Notes under the pieces: generated by a model
What the model saw: the letters and a program-made list of their open reading frames with translations, nothing else
Database searches by the model: none
What the model was told of the DNA's origin: nothing
Part shown: piece by piece, positions 15,518 to 25,608 of the stretch
How positions within the stretch are numbered: the first letter of the stretch is position 1
Layout: every line of letters starts with the position of its first letter
NCBI RefSeq assembly: GCF_027627475.1
Contig: NZ_CP115484.1
Coordinates: forward strand, 1,239,501-1,303,500
DNA: 64,000 nt
Source of the DNA: Paenibacillus sp. SYP-B4298
GTDB taxonomy: Bacteria; Bacillota; Bacilli; Paenibacillales; Paenibacillaceae
Reading direction: 5' to 3'
Translations under genes and position numbers: made by a program

Positions 15518-17374
15518 TTGGGGAAGATCGGTGACATGCTGCTCCGCGCCAGATCCAATCTGGCGAACAACCTGTTCGTATTCCGGTTAGTATGGGATAT
15601 GCAGCGGCAACGGGTCATTGCGGATTTTGCCGTGCAGGCCGGCCGACAATTTGTAAACGTTTTTTTCGCTGTTTTTTTTATGAAGTACATCATCGAAGCG
15701 ATGACCACTGGCAGAGACTTTGAGCATATCGTCTATTTTATTGCAGGTACGCTGGCTCTGCTGCTCGTACTCAGCTTGCTGGACAACTGGTATATGCAGC
15801 GCTTCTTGCCGTCCAGCAATCTGTATCTGTATGAACAGCTTTATCTGGTGCTATTTCGCAAGGCGGCCACGGTCGAGCTGCGCTGCTTCGAGGATCACCA
15901 GTTCTACAACAAGTATACGAAGGCAATTCAGGAGGCGGATCAGCGGGTCACGGCAGTGCTGGACAGCTTGTCCGGCCTGGTATTCTCTGTCCTGGCGACG
16001 ATCAGCATCTTCGCGGTCATGTATTCCATCGATCCTTGGGTCGTGCTGTTTGCCTTGCTCCCGATCGTTGGCAATTTTGTGTTTGGCAAGAAGCTCAATG
16101 CCATTCAGTTCCAGCAATATGAGGAGGGCGTCCCCTACCAGCGCAAGATGAACTACGTCAATCGGGTCATCTATCTGTCTCACTATGCCAAGGAAATTCG
16201 CCTGTCCCAGATCTTCGCTGTGCTGGTCAATACGTATAAAGAAGGATATGACGGCGTGATCGGGCTTGTTCACAAGTATCGCGTCAAGGCAGGCATTATC
16301 TCGTTCTTCAAAATTTTTCTCACCTTTACCCTTATTTTTCAGGGCGTGCTGCTGTATGGCGCATATCTGGCGATGGTCAAGCAGTCGATCTCGATCAGCT
16401 CCTTCATCGTCCTCGGCACCGCTATGGTCAGCGGGGCGTGGTCGCTCATCCGCATGTCCGACAGCATTGTCGAGCTGAACAAAAATGGCATGTACATCGA
16501 GAATCTGCGAGCCTTTCTACGCTATGAATCAGAGATACCCGAGCATGCGGAGGAGAGGCGCAGCGAGCCGCCTCCGCTGCGAGAGCTGACGTTCCGGGAG
16601 GTAGGATTCACATACGATGGTGCGAACGCTCCTTCCCTGCGGAGCATTACGCTTGAGGTGGCCAGGCAGGAGAAGATTGCTCTTGTCGGGCATAATGGCG
16701 CTGGCAAGTCGACGCTGATCAAGCTCATGATGCGTCTGTATGATCCGGTGGAGGGAGCCATCGAGTGGAACGGACAGAATATCCAGGACTTCGATGTGCG
16801 AGCCTATCGTTCGCAATTCGGCACCGTATTCCAGGACTTCAGGATGTTCTCGATGACCATCGCTGAGAATGTGCTGATGCGCGAGGTGGAGGGAGAGGCC
16901 GACCGCCAGCTCGTCATTGAGGCGCTCACCAAGAGCCGAGTGTACGACAAGGTGGCTTCTCTGCCGGATGGCATCGATACGATGCTGACGAAGGAGTTTG
17001 ATGAGAAGGGCGTGGTGCTGTCTGGAGGAGAATACCAGAAGATCGCAATCGCCCGCATCTTTGCCCAGCCAGCCCAGTTGCTCATTCTGGATGAGCCGAC
17101 GAGCGCCCTTGACCCGATTGCGGAATACGAGATATTTGAGAATATGATGGAGGCCTGTGAGGATAAGGCCGTGGTTATTATTTCCCATCGGCTGTCGTCT
17201 GCGATGCTGGCAGACCGCATCTATTTCCTGGAGGAAGGCACGGTCGTGGAGACGGGCACGCATAGCGAGCTGATGCAGCGACAGGGCAAGTATGCCGAGC
17301 TGTTCATGAAGCAGGCAGAGAAATATATGGAGCAGGAAGAGCTGGCGAGGGTGGTGAATCGACATGAAGGCTGA
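15518..17374 (+). CDS. ABC exporter, fused membrane and ATPase domains (first of pair)
   Basis: I choose the TTG at 15518 (618 residues): AGGAAGGGG is 6 nt upstream, and the longer frame from 15428 would begin inside the promoter. Six membrane helices (about 35-320) precede an ATPase domain with Walker A GHNGAGKST (about 390), signature LSGGEYQ (about 503), Walker B LLILDEP and H-loop ISHRLS. No peptidase domain is present. The next exporter gene starts 11 nt before its stop, so the two are co-expressed and may form a heterodimer. Their substrate is unknown. Both are paralogues of the exporter at 9420, which suggests peptide or lipid-like cargo, but no precursor peptide was seen beside them. 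Confidence 0.9.
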   Translation: MGKIGDMLLRARSNLANNLFVFRLVWDMQRQRVIADFAVQAGRQFVNVFFAVFFMKYIIEAMTTGRDFEHIVYFIAGTLALLLVLSLLDNWYMQRFLPSSNLYLYEQLYLVLFRKAATVELRCFEDHQFYNKYTKAIQEADQRVTAVLDSLSGLVFSVLATISIFAVMYSIDPWVVLFALLPIVGNFVFGKKLNAIQFQQYEEGVPYQRKMNYVNRVIYLSHYAKEIRLSQIFAVLVNTYKEGYDGVIGLVHKYRVKAGIISFFKIFLTFTLIFQGVLLYGAYLAMVKQSISISSFIVLGTAMVSGAWSLIRMSDSIVELNKNGMYIENLRAFLRYESEIPEHAEERRSEPPPLRELTFREVGFTYDGANAPSLRSITLEVARQEKIALVGHNGAGKSTLIKLMMRLYDPVEGAIEWNGQNIQDFDVRAYRSQFGTVFQDFRMFSMTIAENVLMREVEGEADRQLVIEALTKSRVYDKVASLPDGIDTMLTKEFDEKGVVLSGGEYQKIAIARIFAQPAQLLILDEPTSALDPIAEYEIFENMMEACEDKAVVIISHRLSSAMLADRIYFLEEGTVVETGTHSELMQRQGKYAELFMKQAEKYMEQEELARVVNRHEG

Positions 17375-19184
17375 GAAGCACGGCTTTTCCGAGGTGATCA
17401 GGAATAATTGGTTTATACTCAAGTATGGGCTGCGCTATTCGCGAGCCTACATTATATTTACCTGCTTGTATGCGTGCTTGCAGGAGATCGAGATTTTCCT
17501 TGAGCATGTCATTTTGATCAAATTTGTATTTGACAGTGTACAGTATGGCACCTCCTTCTCGACGGTGGCGCTGTACATTGGATTGCTGGTAGCTTTCATT
17601 GCGGTCTGCTTCGTACTCGACAGCATCTACTTCCAGAGTGTGGAGCCCAAGGGGAAGGAGCTGCTCTACAAGCAGATTCGGATGGAGCTATATGAGAAGG
17701 CTGTCCGCACCGATCTGGAGAATTATGACAATCCCGCCTACTACAATGAATATGTGTGGAGTGCGAATGATGCGCACAACCGGATCAATGCCACGATCGA
17801 GAACATCCGAAAGCTGTGCCGATCGGCCACGATCATTATTGCCTCTGTTAGCTTCTTCCTGTTCGTGGACAAGCTGGGGCTGGTGTTCGTACTGGTCTCC
17901 TTTGTCGCCTCGCTGCTGATCAATCTGCTGACCAACAAGCTAAGGTACAAGATGAACATGGAGCTCAACGAGCAGGATCGCAAGCGAATCTATCTGAAGC
18001 GGCTGTTCTATCTGGCGGATTATGCGAAAGAGATGCGGCTGTACAACATTAAGAGCCGGTTTTTTCGCGACTTCTCGGAGACGAATCAGACCATGCGCGG
18101 CACCGTTCGCAAATATTCAGGGAAGCAGTTCTGGCTTCATTTCACCTCGGATTTCTTATTCAATGAGCTGATCTTGGGCGGGCTGTACGTGATCTATATC
18201 GTGTTTATGACGCTGGTCAAGGGAACGCTCAGCTATGGCAGCGCAGTGACGCTGCTGAATTCCTCCTGGCGGCTCAAAGGGAATATGCAATATATGACCA
18301 GGCTGATCAGCGAGATGCAGGAGAACAGTCTGTATATCGGCAAGCTGCGGCGATTTCTGGATCAGGACAACATGATTCGGGAGAGCAATACGCCTGTGCA
18401 GGTGCCTGATCGCTTCGACGGGCTGGAGCTGCGACAGGTGTCATTCCGCTATCAGCCAGACAGCAGCAGCATACTCGATCAGATCGATCTCAGCTTGAAG
18501 CCGGGGGAGAAGATCGCGATTGTCGGCTACAATGGCGCAGGCAAGACGACACTCACCAAGCTGATTATGCGGCTCTATGACGTCAGCCAGGGGGAGATTC
18601 GTCTCAATGGAACGAACATCGATCAGTATAAGCTGGATGATTACCGGATGAAGATCAGCTCCGTCTTCCAGGATCATCAACTGTTCGCCGCTCTGCTCGG
18701 TGAGAACGTCAGCATGCGTCCCGCGGGCTCCAGTGACCCGCTCGTCATCCGGGAGGCGCTGGAGCGCAGCGGCTTCGGCGATCGGCTCCATGGTCTGCCG
18801 CTGGGGCTGGACACTCCGATTACGAAGGAATTCGACGATGCGGGCATCGAGCTGTCAGGAGGCGAGGGGCAGAAGGTGGCGATCTCCCGCGTGTTCGCGA
18901 AGCCGACGCTGCTCATGATTCTGGACGAGCCGTCCAGCGCGCTCGATCCGATGAGCGAATACCATCTCAATCAGGTGATGCTGGAGCAGGCCGAGGAGCG
19001 GCCGATTATCTTCATCTCCCATCGCTTGTCTACGACGAAGATGGTGGATCGCATCTATATGATGGAGCACGGCAAAATTATAGAGCAGGGCTCCCATGAC
19101 GAGCTGATGCGGCTGGATGGGCAATATGCCCGCATGTTCAACCTTCAAGCCTCCCGCTACCGCATGGTGGTAGGCGCAGAGTAA
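17364..19184 (+). CDS. ABC exporter, fused membrane and ATPase domains (second of pair)
   Basis: A 606-residue protein from ATG 17364, overlapping the previous gene by 11 nt. It has six membrane helices (about 15-320), Walker A GYNGAGKTT (about 388), signature LSGGEGQ (about 498), Walker B LMILDEPSSALD and H-loop ISHRLS. Both ATP-binding half-sites look intact in both partners, so neither is a degenerate subunit. Probable function: ATP-driven export with the product of 15518-17374, as a heterodimer or as two homodimers. A hairpin terminator follows at 19257. Confidence 0.9.
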   Translation: MKAEKHGFSEVIRNNWFILKYGLRYSRAYIIFTCLYACLQEIEIFLEHVILIKFVFDSVQYGTSFSTVALYIGLLVAFIAVCFVLDSIYFQSVEPKGKELLYKQIRMELYEKAVRTDLENYDNPAYYNEYVWSANDAHNRINATIENIRKLCRSATIIIASVSFFLFVDKLGLVFVLVSFVASLLINLLTNKLRYKMNMELNEQDRKRIYLKRLFYLADYAKEMRLYNIKSRFFRDFSETNQTMRGTVRKYSGKQFWLHFTSDFLFNELILGGLYVIYIVFMTLVKGTLSYGSAVTLLNSSWRLKGNMQYMTRLISEMQENSLYIGKLRRFLDQDNMIRESNTPVQVPDRFDGLELRQVSFRYQPDSSSILDQIDLSLKPGEKIAIVGYNGAGKTTLTKLIMRLYDVSQGEIRLNGTNIDQYKLDDYRMKISSVFQDHQLFAALLGENVSMRPAGSSDPLVIREALERSGFGDRLHGLPLGLDTPITKEFDDAGIELSGGEGQKVAISRVFAKPTLLMILDEPSSALDPMSEYHLNQVMLEQAEERPIIFISHRLSTTKMVDRIYMMEHGKIIEQGSHDELMRLDGQYARMFNLQASRYRMVVGAE

Positions 19185-19256
19185 GGTGCAATTGTAAGGC
19201 GCAACAGGAAGCGGCGACAGTCCATGATTAGCGGCGCATGATCAGACAAGCAAGCG

Positions 19257-19310
19257 AAGAACCTTCCATACCGCCATTTGCTTCTGCGCAAGTGTTGGGG
19301 GAAGGTTCTT
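19257..19310. terminator. Terminator hairpin between convergent operons
   Basis: AAGAACCTTCC (19257-19267) pairs perfectly with GGAAGGTTCTT (19300-19310), followed by TTGC. It shares the AAGAACCTT core with the terminator at 7631-7691. Confidence 0.75.
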
Positions 19311-19341
19311 TTGCTGTGCCGCTTACTCATTGTGCTTTACT

Positions 19342-20022
19342 TCAATGCGTTCTTCTTCTGGTGAACAGCCAGCCGCCTGCTACGAATGCGGCATATAGCA
19401 GCAGATTGAAGCCAACTCCGATCACCAGCGAGTCATTGAATAGCAGTGTCTCGAAGAAATCGACGACATGAGCTCGCAACGAAGGAATTGCCGTTCCGAC
19501 CGGAATCGCTGCAATAACAAGCGCCCATAGGAGCCAGCCGACAGGAGACGAATAACCGGAGACCAGCAGGCTGATGAGCGCCATGGCCATCATGTAGAAG
19601 GCAAGCTGGTACAGAAACGAGCCCACCAGTCCGAATTGATCCCACTGAAAGGCCTCAACAAGATCAATTGTAGCCGTGTACTGCCGAAGCACCTTCACCT
19701 CCAATACGAACCATAACGAATTGATGAGCGCGATGACTGCGGCCCAGGCGGCATACACGAATTGAAGCCCCATGTAATAGTGCTCGCGGCTGGCGCCAAG
19801 ATGGATAATCCGCTTGTAGTACACGAGCGGCAGGAGGATGGACATGAAGATTAAGATCAGAATCAATAGATTACCGTCTGACAGGCGAGTGCTGTGATCA
19901 TTGCCTAGACTGAGGGTGACGATCAGATCAGCAAGCCTCCCAAGCAGGATCATCAGGATGACACCCCACACATATATTCTCGACTGCTGATAGGTTGCTT
20001 TAAAGTGAACGGCCAGACCCAC
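19342..20022 (-). CDS. ABC transporter permease (YtrA-type locus)
   Basis: A 226-residue integral membrane protein with about six helices, starting MGLAVHFKATYQQSRIYVWGVILMILLG. Its gene starts within the 3' end of the ATPase gene (23-nt overlap), so the two are coupled. It has no recognisable enzymatic motif. Together with 20000-20893 and the GntR regulator at 20901 it forms a three-gene operon of the YtrABC kind, whose members respond to cell-wall-active antibiotics in Bacillus. The export or sensing role here is inferred from that context. Confidence 0.82.
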   Translation of the reverse strand: MGLAVHFKATYQQSRIYVWGVILMILLGRLADLIVTLSLGNDHSTRLSDGNLLILILIFMSILLPLVYYKRIIHLGASREHYYMGLQFVYAAWAAVIALINSLWFVLEVKVLRQYTATIDLVEAFQWDQFGLVGSFLYQLAFYMMAMALISLLVSGYSSPVGWLLWALVIAAIPVGTAIPSLRAHVVDFFETLLFNDSLVIGVGFNLLLYAAFVAGGWLFTRRRTH

Positions 20023-20893
20023 GAGTGGAACCTCCTTCGATCAGATACAGGAAGAACTTCTGAAGCGATAGCTGTTCAATGGCGATGTCCAGCTCACGTG
20101 CCTGTTGTACATCCCGTTCCTCCAGTGTGTCATATAGTGCAGCAATGATGCCATGTCCATAGGCTTCCTGGTATAGAACACGCTTATTGGCTGTGAACAG
20201 CGATACCGCCTCTGCATGGCCCCGAATTCGAAGCGCAGCCTTGCGTATATGATCCATCTCTTCATGCAGCAGGATCGAACCGGCCTCGATAATGCAGATT
20301 CGTTCGGCCACGGGCGCAATCTCATCTACTAAATGCGTAGATAGTAATATGGTGCGGGGGTGATGGGCATAGTCCTCCATCAGCGCTCTGTAGAACCGCT
20401 CCCGCATCAGGACATCGAGTCCAAGCACCGGCTCATCGAACAGCGTGAGCGAGGCGCGGCTTGCCAACCCGATGAGATTGCCTACGAGTGATGCTGTACC
20501 GCGTGAGAGCTGCCTGATCTTCTTGTGCGGATCGAGCCGGAATCGTTCCATCAGCTCATTCGCGAATGTCCAGTCCCATCCAGGATGAAAGCTTGCAACA
20601 TACCGTAGCGTATCGCTGATCCGCGCGCCTCCGAACAGAGCACTCGTCTCTCGGACATAGCAGAAGTCATCTGGGGGCTGCCCGGGGCGAAGCGTATTTC
20701 CTTTAACCTTGATGGTGCCGCCAGTGGGGAAGATTCCGCCTGCGATCATGTTCAGCAATGTTGTCTTGCCAGCTCCATTTTGCCCCAGCAATCCATGGAT
20801 GACGTTCTCCTCCAGTTGCAAATTCAGATTCCGCACAGCGAATTCAGGGCCAAATTTCTTGTTCAAATCGCTGCATGTTAAGGCGGTGCCCAC
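20000..20893 (-). CDS. ABC transporter ATP-binding protein (YtrB-like)
   Basis: A 297-residue ATPase with Walker A GQNGAGKTT (about 38-46) and the helical-domain segment FCYVRETSALFGGARISDTLRYVASFHPGWDW. The signature region reads LSRGTASLVG, a relaxed form of LSGGQ often found in YtrB/CcmA-like ATPases. Walker B is LTLFDEPVLGLD and the H-loop is LSTHLVDE. The C-terminal tail of about 80 residues is typical of drug-resistance ATPases. It lies 7 nt downstream of the GntR gene and overlaps the permease gene. Likely role: ATP hydrolysis for an exporter or peptide-antibiotic resistance transporter. Confidence 0.87.
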   Translation of the reverse strand: MGTALTCSDLNKKFGPEFAVRNLNLQLEENVIHGLLGQNGAGKTTLLNMIAGGIFPTGGTIKVKGNTLRPGQPPDDFCYVRETSALFGGARISDTLRYVASFHPGWDWTFANELMERFRLDPHKKIRQLSRGTASLVGNLIGLASRASLTLFDEPVLGLDVLMRERFYRALMEDYAHHPRTILLSTHLVDEIAPVAERICIIEAGSILLHEEMDHIRKAALRIRGHAEAVSLFTANKRVLYQEAYGHGIIAALYDTLEERDVQQARELDIAIEQLSLQKFFLYLIEGGSTRGSGRSL

Positions 20894-20900
20894 GGTTCAT

Positions 20901-21269
20901 TCATTCCCCTCTCCACTGTCTGATCATGTCGATAATTTCTTCAGTCCGCAGCCCAAGCTTGTCTGCTTCATTGAGCAGATTGGATAACAGCTCCTTATGG
21001 AAACGTTCCTTCCGCTTGGCCTGTATTTTCAGCTTCGCATCCGTTGCAACAAACATGCCCAGCCCTCGTTTTTTGTACAGGATGCCCTCATTAACGAGCA
21101 GAGCAATGCCCTTCACGACGGTGGCCGGATTGATCTGGAACAGTTGAGAGAACTGCGCCACAGAGAGAATCTGCTCATCCACGCGGAAGGTGCCCTTTAG
21201 AATATCATCCTCAATTAGGTCAGCGACCTGTTGAAAGATCGGTTGCTTATCGTCGAAAGTGACGTTCAT
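20901..21269 (-). CDS. GntR-family repressor, YtrA subfamily
   Basis: A 122-residue protein from ATG 21269 (MNVTFDDKQPIFQQVADLIEDDILKG), with GGTG 5 nt upstream. Longer frames start at 21284 or 21311, but the latter lies within the promoter. The winged helix covers about residues 8-75 (LSVAQFSQLFQINPATVVKGIALLVNEGILYKKRGLGMFV), followed by the short C-terminal dimer helices that define YtrA-type members. It is the first gene of the ABC operon and faces a second ABC operon. Matching inverted repeats in both promoters (21291-21314, 21391-21414) suggest that it represses both. Confidence 0.88.
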   Translation of the reverse strand: MNVTFDDKQPIFQQVADLIEDDILKGTFRVDEQILSVAQFSQLFQINPATVVKGIALLVNEGILYKKRGLGMFVATDAKLKIQAKRKERFHKELLSNLLNEADKLGLRTEEIIDMIRQWRGE

Positions 21270-21290
21270 TGTTTCACCATTCATCCGTTT

Positions 21291-21340
21291 AGTATGTTGC
21301 CCTTCTAGCATACCATAATGGATGAGTCATCCCTTGTCAA
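21291..21340 (-). promoter_or_regulatory. Promoter and operator of the GntR-ABC operon
   Basis: On the minus strand TTGACA (complement of 21335-21340), a 17-bp spacer and TATGGT (complement of 21312-21317) form the promoter. The inverted repeat AGTATG-N12-CATACC (21291-21314) overlaps the -10 and the start point. Confidence 0.75.
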
Positions 21341-21363
21341 TATCACGAACATGTGATCCATCA

Positions 21364-21414
21364 TTGACAGGGGAAGATGTCGCGTATTATAGTATGCTAC
21401 ATGAGTGACATACT
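21364..21414 (+). promoter_or_regulatory. Promoter and operator of the MacB/Bce-like ABC operon
   Basis: TTGACA (21364-21369) with possible -10 elements TATTAT (21385-21390) or TATAGT (21388-21393), followed at once by AGTATG-N12-CATACT (21391-21414). The repeat has the same half-sites and 12-nt spacing as the site in the divergent GntR promoter. Confidence 0.72.
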
Positions 21415-21457
21415 AACATACTAGACATGAAATGACTTGTCGAAGGAGAGGCTGCTC

Positions 21458-22158
<701 letters not shown>

Positions 22159-22162
<4 letters not shown>

Positions 22163-24489
22163 GGATGAACCTATGGCTTAAACTGATAAGGGATGTCAAG
22201 CAATCTGCGGGTCAGTGTCTGACTTTTGTGTTGGTTGTCGCGGCAGGGGCCTTCTTCTACACAGGCTTGGTCACGCTAAGCGATAATCTGGGCGCTTATT
22301 CGAAGGCTTACTATGAGAAGCATAATCTAAGCGATCTAAATGTCTATTACAGCCGGATTACTGCGGAGGAGCTAGCGGTTCTAAGGCAAGTGGACGGCAT
22401 TCATACACTGGAAGGGCGCTACACCTTTGATGCCAAGCATTATGCTGCAGATAATAAGTCTACATTAAAGATTCACTCCATCCCGGTACCCAATGAAATC
22501 AATACATCGGCTGTCCTTGAGGGGCGTCTCCCTTCGGGCAAGAACGAGATTTTCCTGGATGCTCGCTATGCACAGGCGCATCACTATACGGTTGGCGATG
22601 AGGTCAGCCTGCACACGCAAGCGGGAGAAATGAAGTTCATCCTTAGCGGCGTTGGCGAGAATGTGGAGCATGCCAAAAAGAATGCCACCCAGGATCATCT
22701 TGCCTATGGCATCGGATATGTGAGCGAAGCAGCGATCCCGGAGGTTGCCGGCAGCTTGTATTATAATGAGGTGATGATTGATGCTCGCGACCCTGCTGAG
22801 CTTCACCAATTAGGGCAAGCGATTGAAGCCAAGTCCCAGTCCTTTGCGTATATCGGTCAAGTCAGCAAGGAACGCACCTTCAGCTATTCTCAGCTACAGG
22901 CCACATTGTACAATAACCGCTTGATGAGTACCGTCGTCCCGTTGGTGCTCTTCATGATCGAGGCGATGATATTATTTCTGGCGATGTCGAGGATTATCGA
23001 TTCAGAGCGAAGCCAGGTGGGCATCATGAAGGCATTGGGGGTGCGAAACGCCAGCATCATGCTTCATTATATGGGCTACCCTGTACTGGTCGGGATCATC
23101 GGCTCCATAGTAGGCTTTGCCGTTGCGGCTTGGGTATTCGTTCCCATCATCGAGACGTCCAACGCACGATCCTACTCGCTGCCGGGTATTCAATTTCCGC
23201 TCTCTATGTATACGCTCCTTCCTCCGCTCCTGATCTCCAGCGCATTTGGCATGCTGGCCAGTTACCTGAGCGGCAGAGCGATCCTGAAGGAACGTGCGGC
23301 CCAGGCGATGCGCCCCAAGCCTCCCAGAAGGATGAGACAGATTCTCCTGGAGAAAATTCCGGGTCTATGGAGCCGCCTCCCGTACAGCAGCAAGCTGATA
23401 GGGAGAAATATATTTCTGAACAAACAACGGGCGCTGGCTAGCGCGGCAGGCATCGTCGTGAGCACCGTGCTGTTGATTACGGCTCTTGGCACGCAGACGG
23501 CATTGCAGAGAGTAGCGAGCCAGATTGAAGAGGTATACAGCTATGATCTGAGAGTCGATTACACAGCGGGGGCGGTCTTGGATACGGCGACACTGCCAGA
23601 GGGGATTGCCCGTCACTACGATCTGTCCACCATGCCGGTTGAACTTCGGAGTGGCCAGCAGACGGAGCAGGCGGAGCTGGTCGTCACGAGTAAAGATAAC
23701 GACCTGATCCACTTTTACGATGAACATGACAACCGGATTACGCTGGAGGATCATGGTGTACTCGTACCCAAATCCTATGCCGACCAATATAAGATCTCCG
23801 CAGGGGATCAGATTCGAATTGCCTTTGCAGCCCCGGAGCTGAATAATCAAGTTGTAGATATGAAGGTGATAAGCATTACGACACAATATTCGAATCCATC
23901 GTTTTACATTACGCCCGACTATCTGGAGAGCTTCGGACTGACGTACCGTCCTGCCTCGATCGTGGTTGAAGCGGATAGCGTGAGCGAGCTGGCCAGTATT
24001 CGCAGCTTCTTCGAGCAAGAGGCTCAGGTTGAGGATATGACAGACAAGACGAATTTGAGGCAAACCGCCCAGTATATTATGAAGCAAAATAACTTTGTAT
24101 TTATTATGTTTATCATCTGTGCGGTTATTCTCTCCTTCGGTGCCATCTATACGATCTCCTCCATCAATATCTATGAGAGGAATCGAGAGCTGGCCACCCT
24201 CAAGGTGCTAGGCTATCAGAAAAATCAAATCAACCGGCTCATTTTTGTGGAAAATAGTGTTCTGACCGTATTCTCCATCATCATTGCCTGGCCGATTAGC
24301 CACTATATGTATAAGAAGGTCGTTCAAGCGCTGTCCAGCACCCATCAGCAGATCCCGAATCAATTGAATGTGTCCACGATTCTGATCGCGGTTGTACTGG
24401 CTCTCTCGCTGACACTGCTGTCTAACCTGCTACTGAGAAGGAAAGTCACCCGGATTCATATGATTGAAGCGCTCAAAGGCGTAGAGTAA
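22159..24489 (+). CDS. FtsX-like ABC transporter permease
   Basis: About 776 residues. The GTG at 22159 overlaps the upstream stop (GTGA) with GGAAGGG 8 nt before it; a GTG at 22156 is also possible. Layout: membrane helix (about 15-40), extracellular domain (about 45-255), three membrane helices (about 260-385), a short linker, a membrane helix (about 425-450), a second extracellular domain (about 455-645) and three C-terminal helices (about 650-770). This is the duplicated FtsX arrangement of MacB-type proteins rather than the ten-helix BceB. With the ATPase it makes a transporter likely to act on peptides or membrane stress. No two-component system lies next to it, unlike Bce modules; the GntR regulator takes that place. 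Confidence 0.88.
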
Positions 24490-24589
24490 CGCCGCGACAG
24501 GGCTGGATACGGATGAATAAGGGGAAGACGCATAGGGCACCCTTTGTGTGAGCATGGAAAACATGTAATCAATGAGGGGATGATATCGT

Positions 24590-25390
24590 ATGCGCACTTG
24601 GATCGTTGTCTTCGCCGTAATGCTGCTCGTTGCTACGGGCTGCGCCAGCAAATCGCCTATGAATGAACAGGCATCTCCCAGATCATCCAATGCCGGGACT
24701 TCCGCGCACAAGCACGATGAAAGGACAACCTCGACGTTAACCCAAGCCTCTTCCATCTCGACATCGACAGGAAGCAAGTCCTCCATGAAGGCGAAGCAGC
24801 TCCCGGGCGACCTGCTCAACCCATCGGAGCTGCTTGGCGGCCAGGGGACGTTGTTCAACAATCCAGGCACAGGCCCGAACGAGGGAACGAGCACCGGCAC
24901 AGGTGCTGGTACGAATACGGGGACGGGGGCTAATACAGGGATTAGCGATGGCACAGGAACGGTTGGTACAGGAGCTGGCACAGGAGCCGGCACTGGCGCT
25001 GGTAATCAGAGCGCAGCGGATGCCTCCTCCTTCGCGGAGCAGGTGCTCCAGCTGGTGAACAAGGAGCGACAGGCTGCGGGCTTGCAGCCGCTTGGGATGA
25101 ACGGCGATCTCTCCAAGGTGGCGATGATCAAGGCACAGGATATGGCCAACAACAACTATTTTGACCACCAGTCCCCAACCTATGGCTCGCCCTTCGATCT
25201 GATGAAGGCCAATGGCATCTCCTACAGCTATGCTGGAGAAAATATCGCACAGGGGCAGGCCAGCCCTGATGAGGTGATGCGCCAATGGATGAACAGCCCG
25301 GGGCATCGGGCGAATATATTGCATACCAGCTTCACGCAGATTGGCATCGCTTATTATAACAGCCGTTGGGTTCAGGAATTTACCGGCTGA
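24590..25390 (+). CDS. CAP/SCP-domain (YkwD-like) putative lipoprotein
   Basis: The 266-residue protein begins with a lipoprotein signal (VATGC, lipid Cys18), then a Ser/Thr-rich stretch and a Gly/Thr-rich low-complexity linker (about 93-140, repeats of GTGAGT type). It ends in a CAP domain (about 147-265) with the features HQSPTYGSPFDLM, AGENIAQGQ and MNSPGHRANILH typical of the bacterial YkwD/SafA-associated group. These domains are common in spore-formers and are secreted or surface-bound; the biochemical role is unsettled. GAGGGGATG precedes the ATG. The repeats at the DNA level are codon-level GGNACN repeats, prone to length variation. Confidence 0.87.
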   Translation: MRTWIVVFAVMLLVATGCASKSPMNEQASPRSSNAGTSAHKHDERTTSTLTQASSISTSTGSKSSMKAKQLPGDLLNPSELLGGQGTLFNNPGTGPNEGTSTGTGAGTNTGTGANTGISDGTGTVGTGAGTGAGTGAGNQSAADASSFAEQVLQLVNKERQAAGLQPLGMNGDLSKVAMIKAQDMANNNYFDHQSPTYGSPFDLMKANGISYSYAGENIAQGQASPDEVMRQWMNSPGHRANILHTSFTQIGIAYYNSRWVQEFTG

Positions 25391-25414
25391 TCGGGCGTGA
25401 GCCAAAACAGCCTC

Positions 25415-25459
25415 AGCCTGCATGATCACACTCTTGTCCAGAGTGAGGTCATGCAGGCT
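25415..25459 (+). terminator. Hairpin after the CAP-domain gene
   Basis: AGCCTGCATGA (25415-25425) pairs with TCATGCAGGCT (25449-25459), with an inner CACTC/GAGTG stem. Only a weak T-rich tail follows. Confidence 0.65.
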
Positions 25460-25608
25460 GTTGTGCTGTCCAAGCAACTTCAGTCGGTTACGGCAGGTGG
25501 AAGAAGTCATTTTAGAATAAAACAGGTCACTTGCGATAGAGAGAAGCGGTTGCGCCCCCAGGTATAATGAATGCATTAGATCGATCGACGATAGGGAGGA
25601 CAACAGGC

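Noticed and set aside
16529-17422. Minus-strand open frame (297 codons) opposite the exporter genes
   Set aside because: It lies across two ABC ATPase regions with intact motifs; codon-bias shadow.
24862-25015. GGNACN-type tandem repeats considered as a CRISPR or minisatellite
   Set aside because: They lie in frame in the CAP lipoprotein and encode a Gly/Thr linker; no regular repeat-spacer structure.
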